This document shows positions 25,437 to 33,250 of a DNA stretch of 64,000 nt, in pieces. The position numbers were made by a program, and so were the translations under genes. The DNA comes from Parvibaculum sp963975745 (lineage in GTDB: Bacteria > Pseudomonadota > Alphaproteobacteria > Parvibaculales > Parvibaculaceae), in the NCBI RefSeq assembly GCF_963975745.1, contig NZ_CAXBIB010000016.1, forward strand, positions 25,203 to 89,202, in the 5' to 3' direction. The notes beneath the pieces were generated by a model. It worked only from the letters and a program-made list of their open reading frames with translations. It was not told the origin of the DNA and searched no databases. How positions within the stretch are numbered: the first letter of the stretch is position 1; each line of letters begins with the position of its first letter.

Positions 25437-25910
25437 TCAGCGCGCCTCGATCCGGGCGACTCGGCGACCCATTTCGGCAAAACCTTCCGGCCCGGACGCT
25501 TCCTCGGTCAATGCGTGAACGAGAAAGATGCCCGGCCGTGTCTCGACCGTAACCGTACCGGGCGTCAGGGTGATCGAATTTGCAAATATGACATGGCCCA
25601 TGTCGGTTTTCTGTGGGGCCGGAACGGCGATCAACTGCTGATGTAGCGGCATGTTGCGGGCCAGAATGACCTTCGAGACGGCAACGGCCGATTTGAATAT
25701 TTCTCCGCCGAGCCAGCCCCAATAGAGCAGCAGCGTCAGCCGGAGCTGAATCGGGACCGCTTCGTCATCCAGCAGTTTCATGCGAAAGGCCAGATAGAGC
25801 GTCAGGGCGCAGGAGAGCAGGCCCAGGGCGAGCAGGAAGGGCTTGAAAAAACCCGACAAAGCCAGCCACAGAGCGAGTAACGCGACTGACAAACCGATCG
25901 CCTTTGCCAT
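25437..25910 (-). CDS. mnhE: MnhE-type antiporter subunit, first gene of operon
   Basis: Predicted 157 residues; start at 25910 with AGGGA upstream. Two N-terminal helices (GLSVALLALWLALSGFF, PFLLALGLLSCALTLYLAF) lead into the MrpE cytoplasmic domain (YWGWLGGEIFKSAVAVSKVIL, FANSITLTPGTVTVE, FLVHAL). It heads the ten-gene operon; its promoter must lie in the spacer beginning at 25911. Order on the transcript is E-F-G-A(C-terminal)-B-C-D-D2-small-A. Confidence 0.93.
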   Translation of the reverse strand: MAKAIGLSVALLALWLALSGFFKPFLLALGLLSCALTLYLAFRMKLLDDEAVPIQLRLTLLLYWGWLGGEIFKSAVAVSKVILARNMPLHQQLIAVPAPQKTDMGHVIFANSITLTPGTVTVETRPGIFLVHALTEEASGPEGFAEMGRRVARIEAR

Positions 25911-26268
25911 GTTGTCCCTTGCTCGCCGACCAGGCGGGGTCAAAGATACCCCATCGGCCGTCCAGCCGGTTGATCGAGAGCCCGGTTCCTTGACGCGGAT
26001 GGGGAGGATATCGATCCGCTGCCGGGCCAGAATCCTTCGTGAGGCGGCCAATATGCAATGCGGTGGCTGCCCAGGGCAAGAAAGACCGGTTTGGCGCGGC
26101 CAAAAATCGGGCGGCTCGCCCCGCTTTCAATGATTAACCGAGACTGTTATAGTCAACAATTCAAAATGGGGGGTCCTGGGGAGGAACCACGGACCAGTGA
26201 GAAATTCCGGATCGGCCAATACTTGAGGTCATTTAGGTTTGACCGTCCGGACGTCGATCGTGGTGGGG
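25911..26268. other. Divergent promoter spacer, 358 bp, no gene seen
   Basis: Separates the antiporter operon (minus) from the cold-shock gene (plus) and must hold both promoters. It is less GC-rich near 26128-26175, with a TTAACCG half-site at 26133-26139 and GACT-GTTAT-AGTC at about 26141-26153, a small dyad. No open frame with a ribosome site was found. No known riboswitch or small RNA was recognised. Confidence 0.5.
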
Positions 26269-26823
26269 ATGGAAGAGCGGTTCGAAATCTCGGCGGATTC
26301 TGTCGGTGTGTCCTTTGAGGTCACCGGCGTGGTCAAGTGGTTCGATGCGGTCAAGGGATACGGCTTCATCATTCCCGATGACGGGCGTGACGATGTGCTC
26401 GTGCATTTGTCCTGCCTGAAGCAGATGGGGCTCGAGGCACTTGAGGAAGGCGCCACGGTGACTTGCGAGGCTGTGCGGCGACCCAAGGGCAACCAGGCGG
26501 TTCGTGTTATCGATGTCGACGAAACGACGGCGATCAGACCCGCCGGCGCTGCACCACGAGCGGCCAACAGGGGAACGCTGTCGGGGGTGGTGCCGATAGG
26601 GGACTTCGAGACGGCGGTGGTCAAATGGTTCAATCGCGCGCGTGGGTACGGGTTTGTCACGCGAGGCGAAGGAACGCCGGACATCTTCATTCACATGGAG
26701 ACCCTGCGTCGGCATGGCATTCGCGATTTGCTGCCGGGTCAACAGGTGCAGGTCCGGTTTGGTGAGGGGCCGAAGGGGCTCATGGTTGCCGAAATCGCGC
26801 CCGATACCCCGTCAGGGGACTGA
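26269..26823 (+). CDS. Double cold-shock-domain protein
   Basis: Predicted 184 residues with two cold-shock domains. First: about residues 15-75, KWFDAVKGYGFIIP (RNP1) and DVLVHLS (RNP2). Second: about 115-180, KWFNRARGYGFVTR and DIFIHMETL. Two-domain Csp proteins are typical of alphaproteobacteria and bind single-stranded RNA or DNA, in growth-phase or cold responses. The start is uncertain: the ATG at 26269 has only a weak GGTGGGG in front, and an in-frame TTG at 26239 would add ten residues. Confidence 0.92.
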   Translation: MEERFEISADSVGVSFEVTGVVKWFDAVKGYGFIIPDDGRDDVLVHLSCLKQMGLEALEEGATVTCEAVRRPKGNQAVRVIDVDETTAIRPAGAAPRAANRGTLSGVVPIGDFETAVVKWFNRARGYGFVTRGEGTPDIFIHMETLRRHGIRDLLPGQQVQVRFGEGPKGLMVAEIAPDTPSGD

Positions 26824-26897
26824 TCCCCGGCCCTCGCCGATTATTCTGAAGAGGGGCGTCTGCAGAACGCTTCCGTCAACCGGATTTCCATTTCAGC

Positions 26898-27329
26898 ATG
26901 ACCGATTGCGACGACGACAATCCGCCGGACGGCTTTGTGCTGTCATCGGGCAGGGGGCCTTACACCAGCCACAATGGACCGTTCTTCCACAAGGTGACGG
27001 AAAAGGGGTTCGTGCACGGCGTTCGGGTCAGGCAGCGCCACTGCAACTCGCGCGGGATCACACATGGCGGCATGCTGATGGCATTTGCCGACGGGCTTCT
27101 GGGAACGGCAGTCTGGCGGGCGACGCAAACCATTGCGTTGACCGTGCGGATGAACAGCGATTTTCTTTCCGCGGCGCGGCCTGGCGAATGGCTTGAAGGA
27201 ACGGCAGAGGTGACGCGGGCAACCCGGTCGGTCGCGTTTTGCGAAGCCAGCCTCTATGTCGGCCCAAGGCCGGTTCTGAAGGCCAGCGGTGTGTTCAAGC
27301 TCATGGCGCGCCACAAGTCCCAGAACTAG
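26898..27329 (+). CDS. PaaI-like hotdog-fold thioesterase
   Basis: Predicted 143 residues with a hotdog fold. The motif RGITHGGMLMAFADGLLG holds the HGG(M) signature of the PaaI/YbgC-like thioesterase group, with an Asp in the following helix as catalytic candidate. It likely hydrolyses an acyl-CoA; the acyl group is unknown. It stands between the cold-shock gene and tRNA-Pro, 74 bases after the former. Cytoplasmic. Confidence 0.85.
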   Translation: MTDCDDDNPPDGFVLSSGRGPYTSHNGPFFHKVTEKGFVHGVRVRQRHCNSRGITHGGMLMAFADGLLGTAVWRATQTIALTVRMNSDFLSAARPGEWLEGTAEVTRATRSVAFCEASLYVGPRPVLKASGVFKLMARHKSQN

Positions 27330-27408
27330 TCCGCTTCTTGCGGTTGCCGTGAGGCCCATCGGCGGTGTATTGCAGGCCGAACGGCCCTCGACCAGTGGGG
27401 GCGTATGT

Positions 27409-27485
27409 CGGGGCGTAGCGCAGCCTGGTAGCGCATCTGCTTTGGGAGCAGAGGGTCGCAAGTTCGAATCTTGCCGCCCCGACCA
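27409..27485 (+). tRNA. tRNA-Pro (anticodon TGG)
   Basis: A 77-nt cloverleaf with acceptor arms CGGGGCG and CGCCCCG, anticodon stem TCTGC/GCAGA around loop TTTGGGA (anticodon TGG), T-loop GTTCGAATC and encoded CCA at 27483-27485. It reads CCA codons and, by wobble, others of the Pro box. Confidence 0.96.
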
Positions 27486-27501
27486 AACCTCGTTGCGATT
27501 G

Positions 27502-27714
27502 CTATGCCGCATAGGGCATAGATGCCCTGATTTCGGCACCATCAAGCCACCATGCCCGGCCGGCAAGCTTCCGTATGGCATGGGCGGGCCAGAGCATTGT
27601 GCCATTCTTCGAGACCGATCCCGTCAGATCGAGGATGCATTCGATGTCCATCTGATTGAATCCGCGGCTGGCGAGAAACGCGATGGCGGTGTCGCGATCG
27701 AAATACTGATTCAT
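27502..27714 (-). CDS. Small hypothetical protein (70 aa)
   Basis: Predicted 70 residues with an AAGGAG site 8 bases before the ATG, which makes it more than a random frame. It begins MNQYFDRDTAIAFLASRGF, has a helix-turn-like N-terminal half and a basic middle (HAIRKLAGRAWWLDG). I recognise no family. It runs towards tRNA-Pro on the opposite strand, ending 17 bases from it; a 7-bp hairpin (27502-27521) overlaps its stop. Confidence 0.55.
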   Translation of the reverse strand: MNQYFDRDTAIAFLASRGFNQMDIECILDLTGSVSKNGTMLWPAHAIRKLAGRAWWLDGAEIRASMPYAA

Positions 27715-27797
27715 CTCCGGCGCTCCTTCGATCTTGAGGATGCCTCAAGGCCCTGATGCGGCATGCCGCCCTCCCCGAGGGATGGTGTTGTTATCAC

Positions 27798-27826
27798 TTG
27801 CAAATTCGGCTGTTTTAGGGCGATAA
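27798..27826 (+). promoter_or_regulatory. Candidate promoter for the NDUFS4-like gene
   Basis: TTGCAA (27798-27803) and CGATAA (27821-27826) are 17 bases apart in a locally AT-rich stretch, 59 bases before the TTG start at 27885. A plausible housekeeping-type promoter; no experimental support. Confidence 0.3.
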
Positions 27827-27884
27827 GAATAAAGTTTCGCGACGTTCCCCATAAGATCGAGGGAATCTGGCTCAGGGGCATAAA

Positions 27885-28193
27885 TTGGCGCGCGCACGCA
27901 TCTACAGACCGGCAAAAACGGCCATGCAATCGGGACGAGCCAAGACCAGAAAATGGCTGCTTGAATTCGAGCCTGCCAGCGCCCGCAAGGTCGAGCCGCT
28001 CATGGGCTGGACCAGTTCGGGCGACATGGATTCCCAGGTGACGCTTCGTTTCGACAGCAAGGATGAGGCAATTGCCTATGCCGAGAGGCTCGGACTCGAC
28101 TATGAGGTCTTCGAGCCCGCTGCGCCGCGCCGTTCGATCAAGGCCTATGCCGACAATTTCAAATATGGCCGACAGGGACTCTGGACCCATTAG
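27885..28193 (+). CDS. NDUFS4-like complex I accessory subunit
   Basis: Predicted 102 residues of the ETC complex I NDUFS4/18-kDa family. Features: ARIYRPAKTAMQSGRAKTRKWLLEFEP, LMGWTSSGDMDSQVTLRFDSKDEAIAYAERLGLDYEV, and the C-terminal YADNFKYGRQGLWTH, all standard for the alphaproteobacterial and mitochondrial family. The start codon is TTG at 27885, because the conserved N-terminus needs it and AGGGGC lies 8 bases upstream; the first ATG would remove 13 conserved residues. It binds the peripheral arm of NADH:quinone oxidoreductase. tRNA-Arg follows 16 bases after the stop. Confidence 0.93.
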   Translation: MARARIYRPAKTAMQSGRAKTRKWLLEFEPASARKVEPLMGWTSSGDMDSQVTLRFDSKDEAIAYAERLGLDYEVFEPAAPRRSIKAYADNFKYGRQGLWTH

Positions 28194-28209
28194 GCCTGCC
28201 CGGTGTCTC

Positions 28210-28286
28210 GATCCCGTAGCTCAACCGGATAGAGCAACAGATTTCTAATCTGTCGGTTGCAGGTTCGAGTCCTGCCGGGATCGCCA
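28210..28286 (+). tRNA. tRNA-Arg (anticodon TCT)
   Basis: A 77-nt cloverleaf: acceptor GATCCCG with CGGGATC, D-arm TAGCTCAACCGGATAGAGCA, anticodon stem ACAGA/TCTGT with loop TTTCTAA (anticodon TCT), T-loop GTTCGAGTC, and encoded CCA at 28284-28286. Reads AGA/AGG codons. Confidence 0.96.
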
Positions 28287-28316
28287 TGCATTTGTTCATC
28301 CATTGAGGCCGTGCCG

Positions 28317-29348
28317 ATGAAGGTTGTCTTCGACCCGGAGCAGAAACGTCATTATCCCCGCCATTTTCTGGTAAATGGCGTTGTGGAAGCCAATCCCGAG
28401 GTGCCCGAGCGTGCTGACCGCCTTCTGGCCGGTGCCTGCGAGGCCGGACTCGCGCAGCTTGTGCCGCCGGTTCATGGGCTCGATGCCATTTCGGCCGTCC
28501 ACACGCCCGAATATGTTGCCTTTCTCTCAGGCATTCACGAACGCTGGATGCGAATAGAAGGGGGCTCGGACGAAGTCGTGCCGGGCATTCATCCGAACCG
28601 TCGGGACGGTGCCTATCCCCTCTCAGCTGTGGCGCAGGCGGGCTATCACATGGCTGATGGCGCCTGTCCGATCGCGGCGGACAGTTGGGCGGCGATCAAA
28701 CGCAGTGCCGATACGGCAACAGAAGCTGCGCGCCTGGTTCGGGACGGCGAATCCTGGAGCTATGCGTTGAGCCGACCGCCCGGCCACCATGCCTTTGCCG
28801 ATATGGCGGGCGGCTTTTGCTATCTCAATAATTCGGGCATTGCGGCACATGTGCTTCGTGGCGCGAATCACCGCGTTGCCATCCTTGATGTCGATGTGCA
28901 TCACGGCAACGGCACGCAGGGCATGTTCTACAGACGGTCCGACATCCTCACGGTTTCGATCCATGCCGACCCCGTTCGCTTTTATCCGTTCTTCTGGGGC
29001 CATGCCGACGAGCGCGGCGCAGGTGCGGGCCTCGGCTATAACTACAATCTGCCGCTGCCGCGGGGGACCGATGATACGGCATACATGCCCGCATTAAGGG
29101 CAGCACTGCGCCGCATCGAGGCGTTCGCGCCGGGTGCCCTGGTGGTTGCGTTGGGTCTGGATGCCTACAAGGATGACCCGCAGGGCGGATTTGCCATCAC
29201 GACCGATGGATTTGGGCGGATCGGCGAAGCGGTCGGACGCCTGGGGCTGCCAACGGTGCTCGTGCAAGAGGGCGGCTATCTCTGCGATGATCTGGGCGCC
29301 AATTTGACCAGCTTTCTCAATGGCTTCGGGGCTGTCCACGCGCTTTGA
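28317..29348 (+). CDS. Histone deacetylase-family amidohydrolase
   Basis: Predicted 343 residues of the arginase/deacetylase superfamily. Catalytic histidines lie in RPPGHHA (His157, His158). Zinc ligands are Asp193 and His195 in LDVDVHHGNG and Asp282 in ALGLDAYKDDP. The C-terminal EGGY (QEGGYL) is conserved. Start at 28317 follows GAGG at 8-base spacing; longer frames run into the tRNA. Bacterial members deacetylate acetylpolyamines or acetyl-lysine; the insert at about 80-125 and the residues around EGGSDEVVPGIHPN resemble acetylpolyamine amidohydrolases. Substrate not determined. Confidence 0.92.
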   Translation: MKVVFDPEQKRHYPRHFLVNGVVEANPEVPERADRLLAGACEAGLAQLVPPVHGLDAISAVHTPEYVAFLSGIHERWMRIEGGSDEVVPGIHPNRRDGAYPLSAVAQAGYHMADGACPIAADSWAAIKRSADTATEAARLVRDGESWSYALSRPPGHHAFADMAGGFCYLNNSGIAAHVLRGANHRVAILDVDVHHGNGTQGMFYRRSDILTVSIHADPVRFYPFFWGHADERGAGAGLGYNYNLPLPRGTDDTAYMPALRAALRRIEAFAPGALVVALGLDAYKDDPQGGFAITTDGFGRIGEAVGRLGLPTVLVQEGGYLCDDLGANLTSFLNGFGAVHAL

Positions 29349-29479
29349 CGCGCAGCAGACTTGCCGGAGAGCCGTTTGTGACCAACCTTTAACTTGTGTG
29401 TTTGAACCCCGCTCCGGATCATTGTGCGTGAGGCCGGAGCAAGAAGGCTGCTCCGGATATGCCCGCATGGGAGGGAAAA

Positions 29480-30226
29480 ATGCGTCGACAGGCTGTCAGC
29501 AATTCCACTGCGGCGAAGGACAGGCGACAGATATTGTCTGTTGCCGTTGGTTTTCTGGTTCTGCTCGCTGCGATTGCATTTACCACCAGAGTTCACGCAT
29601 CAGACGTACTCGCCGAGCCATCCAGGCCGGACCCGGCGATCGAAGGTCAACCCAACGAGGCTTCGGGACAGGATCTCTACAGCCGTGGTTTCTATCCGGA
29701 AGCTTTGGCCGAGTGGAAGAGGGCGGTCGAGATCAACAAGGATGCCGGGGCAGCCTTCCGACTGGGCGAGGAATATTTCGACGCGAAAGTTGTCGAGCGC
29801 GATGTCGAAGAGGCGCTTAAATACTACTTCATCGGAGCCCGCGGCGGCGACCGACGGGCGCAGATGGATCTTGCTTCCATGTATGACAAGGGGTGGGGTG
29901 TCGCACAGGATATGAAGGCGGCCGCGAAGTGGTATGAGGCTGCAGCGCGGCAGGGGCTCGAAAGCTCGCAATACAACATTGCCACCATGTATGAGGACGG
30001 CGTTGGCGTCGAAGCGAGCAAGGTCAAGGCCTATATGTACTACCAGCTGGCGATCGAAGGCGGGTTTCCACGCTTTGCAGCTGAGGCGATCGAGCGCCTG
30101 GCCGGCTCCATGACGGCCGCCGAGATCAAGGAGGCATCCGTTCTTGCTCGTAACTTCCAGCCGCTCACGCCGGTGGAGAGCGTCGCAGAGGTTAAGGCTT
30201 GGGATGATGAGACGGACGTCAATTGA
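29480..30226 (+). CDS. Sel1-repeat protein, exported or membrane-anchored
   Basis: Predicted 248 residues; start at 29480 follows GGGAGGG with 4-5 base spacing. Residues about 20-43 are a hydrophobic signal or anchor (ILSVAVGFLVLLAAIAF, then VHAS). Four Sel1-type helix pairs follow at about 65-220 (GFYPEALAEWKRA, DVEEALKYYFIGARGGDRRAQMDLASMYDKGWGV, DMKAAAKWYEAAARQGLESSQYNIATMYEDGVGV, KVKAYMYYQLAI). Such repeats are protein-interaction scaffolds in the periplasm. A strong terminator follows at 30250. Confidence 0.9.
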   Translation: MRRQAVSNSTAAKDRRQILSVAVGFLVLLAAIAFTTRVHASDVLAEPSRPDPAIEGQPNEASGQDLYSRGFYPEALAEWKRAVEINKDAGAAFRLGEEYFDAKVVERDVEEALKYYFIGARGGDRRAQMDLASMYDKGWGVAQDMKAAAKWYEAAARQGLESSQYNIATMYEDGVGVEASKVKAYMYYQLAIEGGFPRFAAEAIERLAGSMTAAEIKEASVLARNFQPLTPVESVAEVKAWDDETDVN

Positions 30227-30249
30227 GGCTGCAGCGTTCGAAAGAAACG

Positions 30250-30275
30250 GCCCCGGGAAAATCCCGGGGCTTTTT
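30250..30275 (+). terminator. Rho-independent terminator
   Basis: A 9-bp perfect GC-rich stem (GCCCCGGGA with TCCCGGGGC, loop AAA) directly followed by TTTTTCTTTT, 24 bases after the Sel1-repeat gene. Confidence 0.95.
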
Positions 30276-30330
30276 CTTTTGGTGTATGCGTTGAGGCGCT
30301 ATCATTCGCCGGCGCAAACGGAGATGCATC

Positions 30331-31656
30331 ATGACGGACGTATGGTCGAACTGGTCGGGCTGGGTGAAGGCATGGCCACGGCAACTGGCGACGCCGGCAT
30401 CTGAAGAAGAAGTCGCCAAGATCATTCGCGACGCGCAAGGGCCTGTCCGGGTTGCCGGGCGCGGGCATTCCTTCACTCCGCTGGTCGAGAGCGACGGAAC
30501 GATCCTGACGCTGTTCGGTCTGTCGGGCGTGGTCGATCATGACCCGGAGTCGATGATCGCGCGCATCAGGGCAGGCACGACGATCCGGGATCTCGGTCCT
30601 GCGCTTTTCGAACACGGACTGGCACTGGTCAATCAAGGCGACATTGACAGGCAGACGCTGGCAGGTGCCGTCGGAACCGGGACGCATGGGACGGGTGGCG
30701 GGCTGGGGTCGCTTTCGGCGGGCGTCAAGGCATTCCGTTTGGTGACAGCGAGCGGGGAGGTGATGTCGTGCAGCCGCACCGAGAATTCCGACGTCTTCGA
30801 TGCGGGGCGGGTCAGTTTCGGCAGTCTTGGTGTGATGACCGAGATCACGATGCAATGCGCGAAGACCTATGCACTGGAGGAAACCGGCGGCCGGATGCCG
30901 ATTGCCGAGGCGCTCGACCGGGCCGAAGCGCTGCGTGACGAAGGACGTCATTTCGAATTTTTCTGGTTTCCCTTTGCCGATCAGGCGCTGATCAAGTTTC
31001 TGAAAGAGACTGACAAGGAGCCGCGCCCACGGCGTCGCAGGCCCGATGGCGAGATGTCGCGTGATGACAAGATCATGCAGCTGGCATGCGATGTCGCGCG
31101 TGCCTTTCCGTTCCTGCGCGGCCCTCTGCAGCGGCTTCTGACTTCATCGAGCGGTTCGCGTTATTCGAGTGGTTCCATCAACGGGATCGAAGGCCAGTCA
31201 GCCAAGGTGCGCTGGTCGCATGATGCGTTCCCGAGCGATCGCAACGTTCGTTTCAACGAAATGGAATATGCGGTGCCAGCCGAGAAAGGGCCGGATTGCA
31301 TTCGTGAGGTTGGCGAGCATATGCGGAAATGCGGGATCAATTTCCTCTTTCCCCTGGAGTTCCGCTATGTCGCTGGCGACGATGCGTGGTTGTCGCCATT
31401 CTATCGCCGCGACAGCGTGACGATCTCGGTCCACCAGTATCACCGCCAGCCTTACAGGGCCTTGTTTGCCGGCGTCGAGGACATTTTCCGTCGTTATGAG
31501 GGGCGACCGCATTGGGGCAAGTTACATACTTGCGGTGCGAAGGAGTTCGAGGCGTTGTATCCGAAGTGGGATGATTTTCAGGCCGTGCGGCGTCGGCTCG
31601 ATCCCGCAGGAAAGTTCCTCAACGACCATCTGAGGCATGTTTTCGGCGAATCCTGA
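30331..31656 (+). CDS. FAD-linked aldonolactone oxidase (ALO/GULO family)
   Basis: Predicted 441 residues. The N-terminal PCMH-type FAD domain (about 15-185) has VAGRGHSFTPLVESDG, where the histidine of GxxHS is the usual covalent FAD site, and GDIDRQTLAGAVGTGTHGTG. The C-terminal ALO domain ends in PHWGKLHTCGAKEFEALYPKWDDF, the family signature HWGK. Members oxidise aldonolactones or alditols with oxygen; the bacterial substrate is often D-arabinono-1,4-lactone or similar sugars. No signal peptide. It converges with the biotin carrier gene, 3 bases away. Confidence 0.92.
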   Translation: MTDVWSNWSGWVKAWPRQLATPASEEEVAKIIRDAQGPVRVAGRGHSFTPLVESDGTILTLFGLSGVVDHDPESMIARIRAGTTIRDLGPALFEHGLALVNQGDIDRQTLAGAVGTGTHGTGGGLGSLSAGVKAFRLVTASGEVMSCSRTENSDVFDAGRVSFGSLGVMTEITMQCAKTYALEETGGRMPIAEALDRAEALRDEGRHFEFFWFPFADQALIKFLKETDKEPRPRRRRPDGEMSRDDKIMQLACDVARAFPFLRGPLQRLLTSSSGSRYSSGSINGIEGQSAKVRWSHDAFPSDRNVRFNEMEYAVPAEKGPDCIREVGEHMRKCGINFLFPLEFRYVAGDDAWLSPFYRRDSVTISVHQYHRQPYRALFAGVEDIFRRYEGRPHWGKLHTCGAKEFEALYPKWDDFQAVRRRLDPAGKFLNDHLRHVFGES

Positions 31657-31659
31657 CGA

Positions 31660-31884
31660 TCAGCCGGCTTCGACGATCGCGACGGTCTGCCCTTCCGATA
31701 TCGCCTCGTCCTCGGCTACGAGGATTTCGGCCAGTCTGCAATCCGCCGGGGCGCAGACGGGTATTTCCATCTTCATCGATTCGAGGATCAGGATCGGATC
31801 GTCTTCGGCCAGATGGTCTCCCGGCTTCGCCTCGATCTTCCAGACCTTGCCCGTGATCTCGCTCTTTACGTCGATGCTTGCCAT
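31660..31884 (-). CDS. Stand-alone biotin carboxyl carrier protein
   Basis: Predicted 74 residues that form a single biotinyl domain (DVKSEITGKVWKIEAKPGDHLAEDDPILILESMKMEIPV), with biotinyl-lysine in ESMKMEI at about residue 38. It is about half the length of AccB and lacks its N-terminal domain. It sits 14 bases downstream of metC with no carboxylase subunit nearby, so its partner is encoded elsewhere. The family is annotated as carrier of acetyl/propionyl-CoA or urea-type carboxylases. Confidence 0.9.
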   Translation of the reverse strand: MASIDVKSEITGKVWKIEAKPGDHLAEDDPILILESMKMEIPVCAPADCRLAEILVAEDEAISEGQTVAIVEAG

Positions 31885-31898
31885 GTCTTCCCGGTCCT

Positions 31899-33062
31899 TT
31901 ATTGATTGCAGGCACGCAGGCGTTCGAAACCAGCCTCCAGATCGGCCGTCAGGTCGGCCGGGTCTTCAAGCCCGGCATGGAGCCGCAGCATTGGACCGGC
32001 CGCTTCCCACTTTGTGACGGTACGAATTCTCGTCGGGTCCTGCGGAATGATCAGGCTTTCGAACCCGCCCCAGGAATAGCCCATGCCGAACAGTTCCAGT
32101 CCGTCGAGCATAGCCGCCAGTGCTGCTTCGGATGCCGGGTTGAGCTCGATGGCGAAAAGGCCGCTTGCTCCGGTAAAGTCGCGGCGCCAGATCGCGTTGC
32201 CGGCGTGGTTTGGGAGTGCGGGGTGTATGACGCGCGCAACCTCCGGGCGACCTGCCAGCCATTCTGCGAGCATCAGGCCGGTCTTCATATGACGTTCCAT
32301 CCGTACCGCAAGCGTGCGGATGCCGCGCAGCACCAGGTAGATGTCATCGGGTGCGGCGCAAAGCCCGAGTGCCCCATGATTGGCAATCGTTTCGCGCCAC
32401 GAAGCTTCTGTCGTGGTGATGGCCCCCATCATCACATCGGAGTGGCCGCAAAGATACTTGGTCACTGCCTGAATCGAAATGTCGACTCCATGGTCGAACG
32501 GCTTGAAATAGAGTGGTGACGCCCATGTATTGTCGAGCATAAGAATCGCACCCGATTTGTGGGTGACTTCGGCTATCGCCGGGATGTCCTGAACCTCGAA
32601 CGTAACCGAACCAGGCGATTCCGCGAAGACGACGGCGGTGTTCGGTTTGATGAGTGCGCCGATGCCACTACCGATGCATGGATCGTAGTACTCGACGTCG
32701 ATACCGTAACGGCGGAGAACACGCTCGCAGAACTGGCGGGACGGCTCATAGACGCTATCGGTTATCAGCAGGTGGTCGCCGGACTTTAGATGTGCAAGAA
32801 GAGCGGTGGTGACAGCAGAAAGACCCGACGGGGTCAGCAAGGTGCGGTAGCCACCCTCAAGCTCGGCGATCGCTTCCTGCAAGGCGGCACTGGTGGGCGT
32901 GCCTCGGCGGCCATAGGTGAATGGCTGCTTGCGCGTTCGCACGGCATCAAGGGTCGAATAGAGGATTGTTGAAGCATGGTAGACTGGCGGGTTGACGATT
33001 CCGAAATTCGCATCCGGGTTGCGGCCGGCATTGACGATCAGTGTATCCTGCTTTTTTTTCAT
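31899..33062 (-). CDS. metC: Cystathionine beta-lyase
   Basis: Predicted 387-residue PLP enzyme of the Cys/Met metabolism family. The ATG at 33062 is chosen; the longer frame starts with TTG at 33092. PLP lysine is Lys202 in SIQAVTKYLCGHSDV; LMLDNTWASPLYFKPFDHGVD precedes it; FTYGRRGTPTSAAL (48-61) is the tyrosine/arginine motif. AVTKYLCGHSDVMMG is typical of MetC rather than cystathionine gamma-synthase. It splits cystathionine to homocysteine, pyruvate and ammonia. A 14-base gap leads to the biotin carrier gene. No SAM-II-like riboswitch is apparent upstream. Confidence 0.9.
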   Translation of the reverse strand: MKKKQDTLIVNAGRNPDANFGIVNPPVYHASTILYSTLDAVRTRKQPFTYGRRGTPTSAALQEAIAELEGGYRTLLTPSGLSAVTTALLAHLKSGDHLLITDSVYEPSRQFCERVLRRYGIDVEYYDPCIGSGIGALIKPNTAVVFAESPGSVTFEVQDIPAIAEVTHKSGAILMLDNTWASPLYFKPFDHGVDISIQAVTKYLCGHSDVMMGAITTTEASWRETIANHGALGLCAAPDDIYLVLRGIRTLAVRMERHMKTGLMLAEWLAGRPEVARVIHPALPNHAGNAIWRRDFTGASGLFAIELNPASEAALAAMLDGLELFGMGYSWGGFESLIIPQDPTRIRTVTKWEAAGPMLRLHAGLEDPADLTADLEAGFERLRACNQ

Positions 33063-33250
33063 TGCGTGGCGTCCGTCATCTGGCTTGTCCAATGCCTTGC
33101 AGAATGTGATCCATAGCGGGGCGGGTCGCCTTCAGGCGGGGAAACAGCGGGTTTGCATGGATATACGGGGTTTGCGCATGGACCGTCGGCGGTTAGTCTG
33201 AACGAATCCAGCATAGCATTTCCACCGGCCGCGCTGACAAAGGAAGCTGA

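Noticed and set aside
18385..25910. Respiratory complex I (nuo) operon
   Set aside because: The membrane genes look like NuoL/M/N/K, but MnhB, E, F and G types are present and there are no NADH- or quinone-binding peripheral subunits.
26131..26160. Second CtrA box near the cold-shock gene
   Set aside because: Only one TTAA half-site is present; the second half does not match at N7 spacing.
28257..28316. Upstream extension of the deacetylase gene
   Set aside because: It begins inside tRNA-Arg; the ATG at 28317 has a ribosome site and the family N-terminus.
33063..33250. SAM-responsive riboswitch before metC
   Set aside because: I looked for a SAM-II-like pseudoknot core on the minus strand and could not see one.
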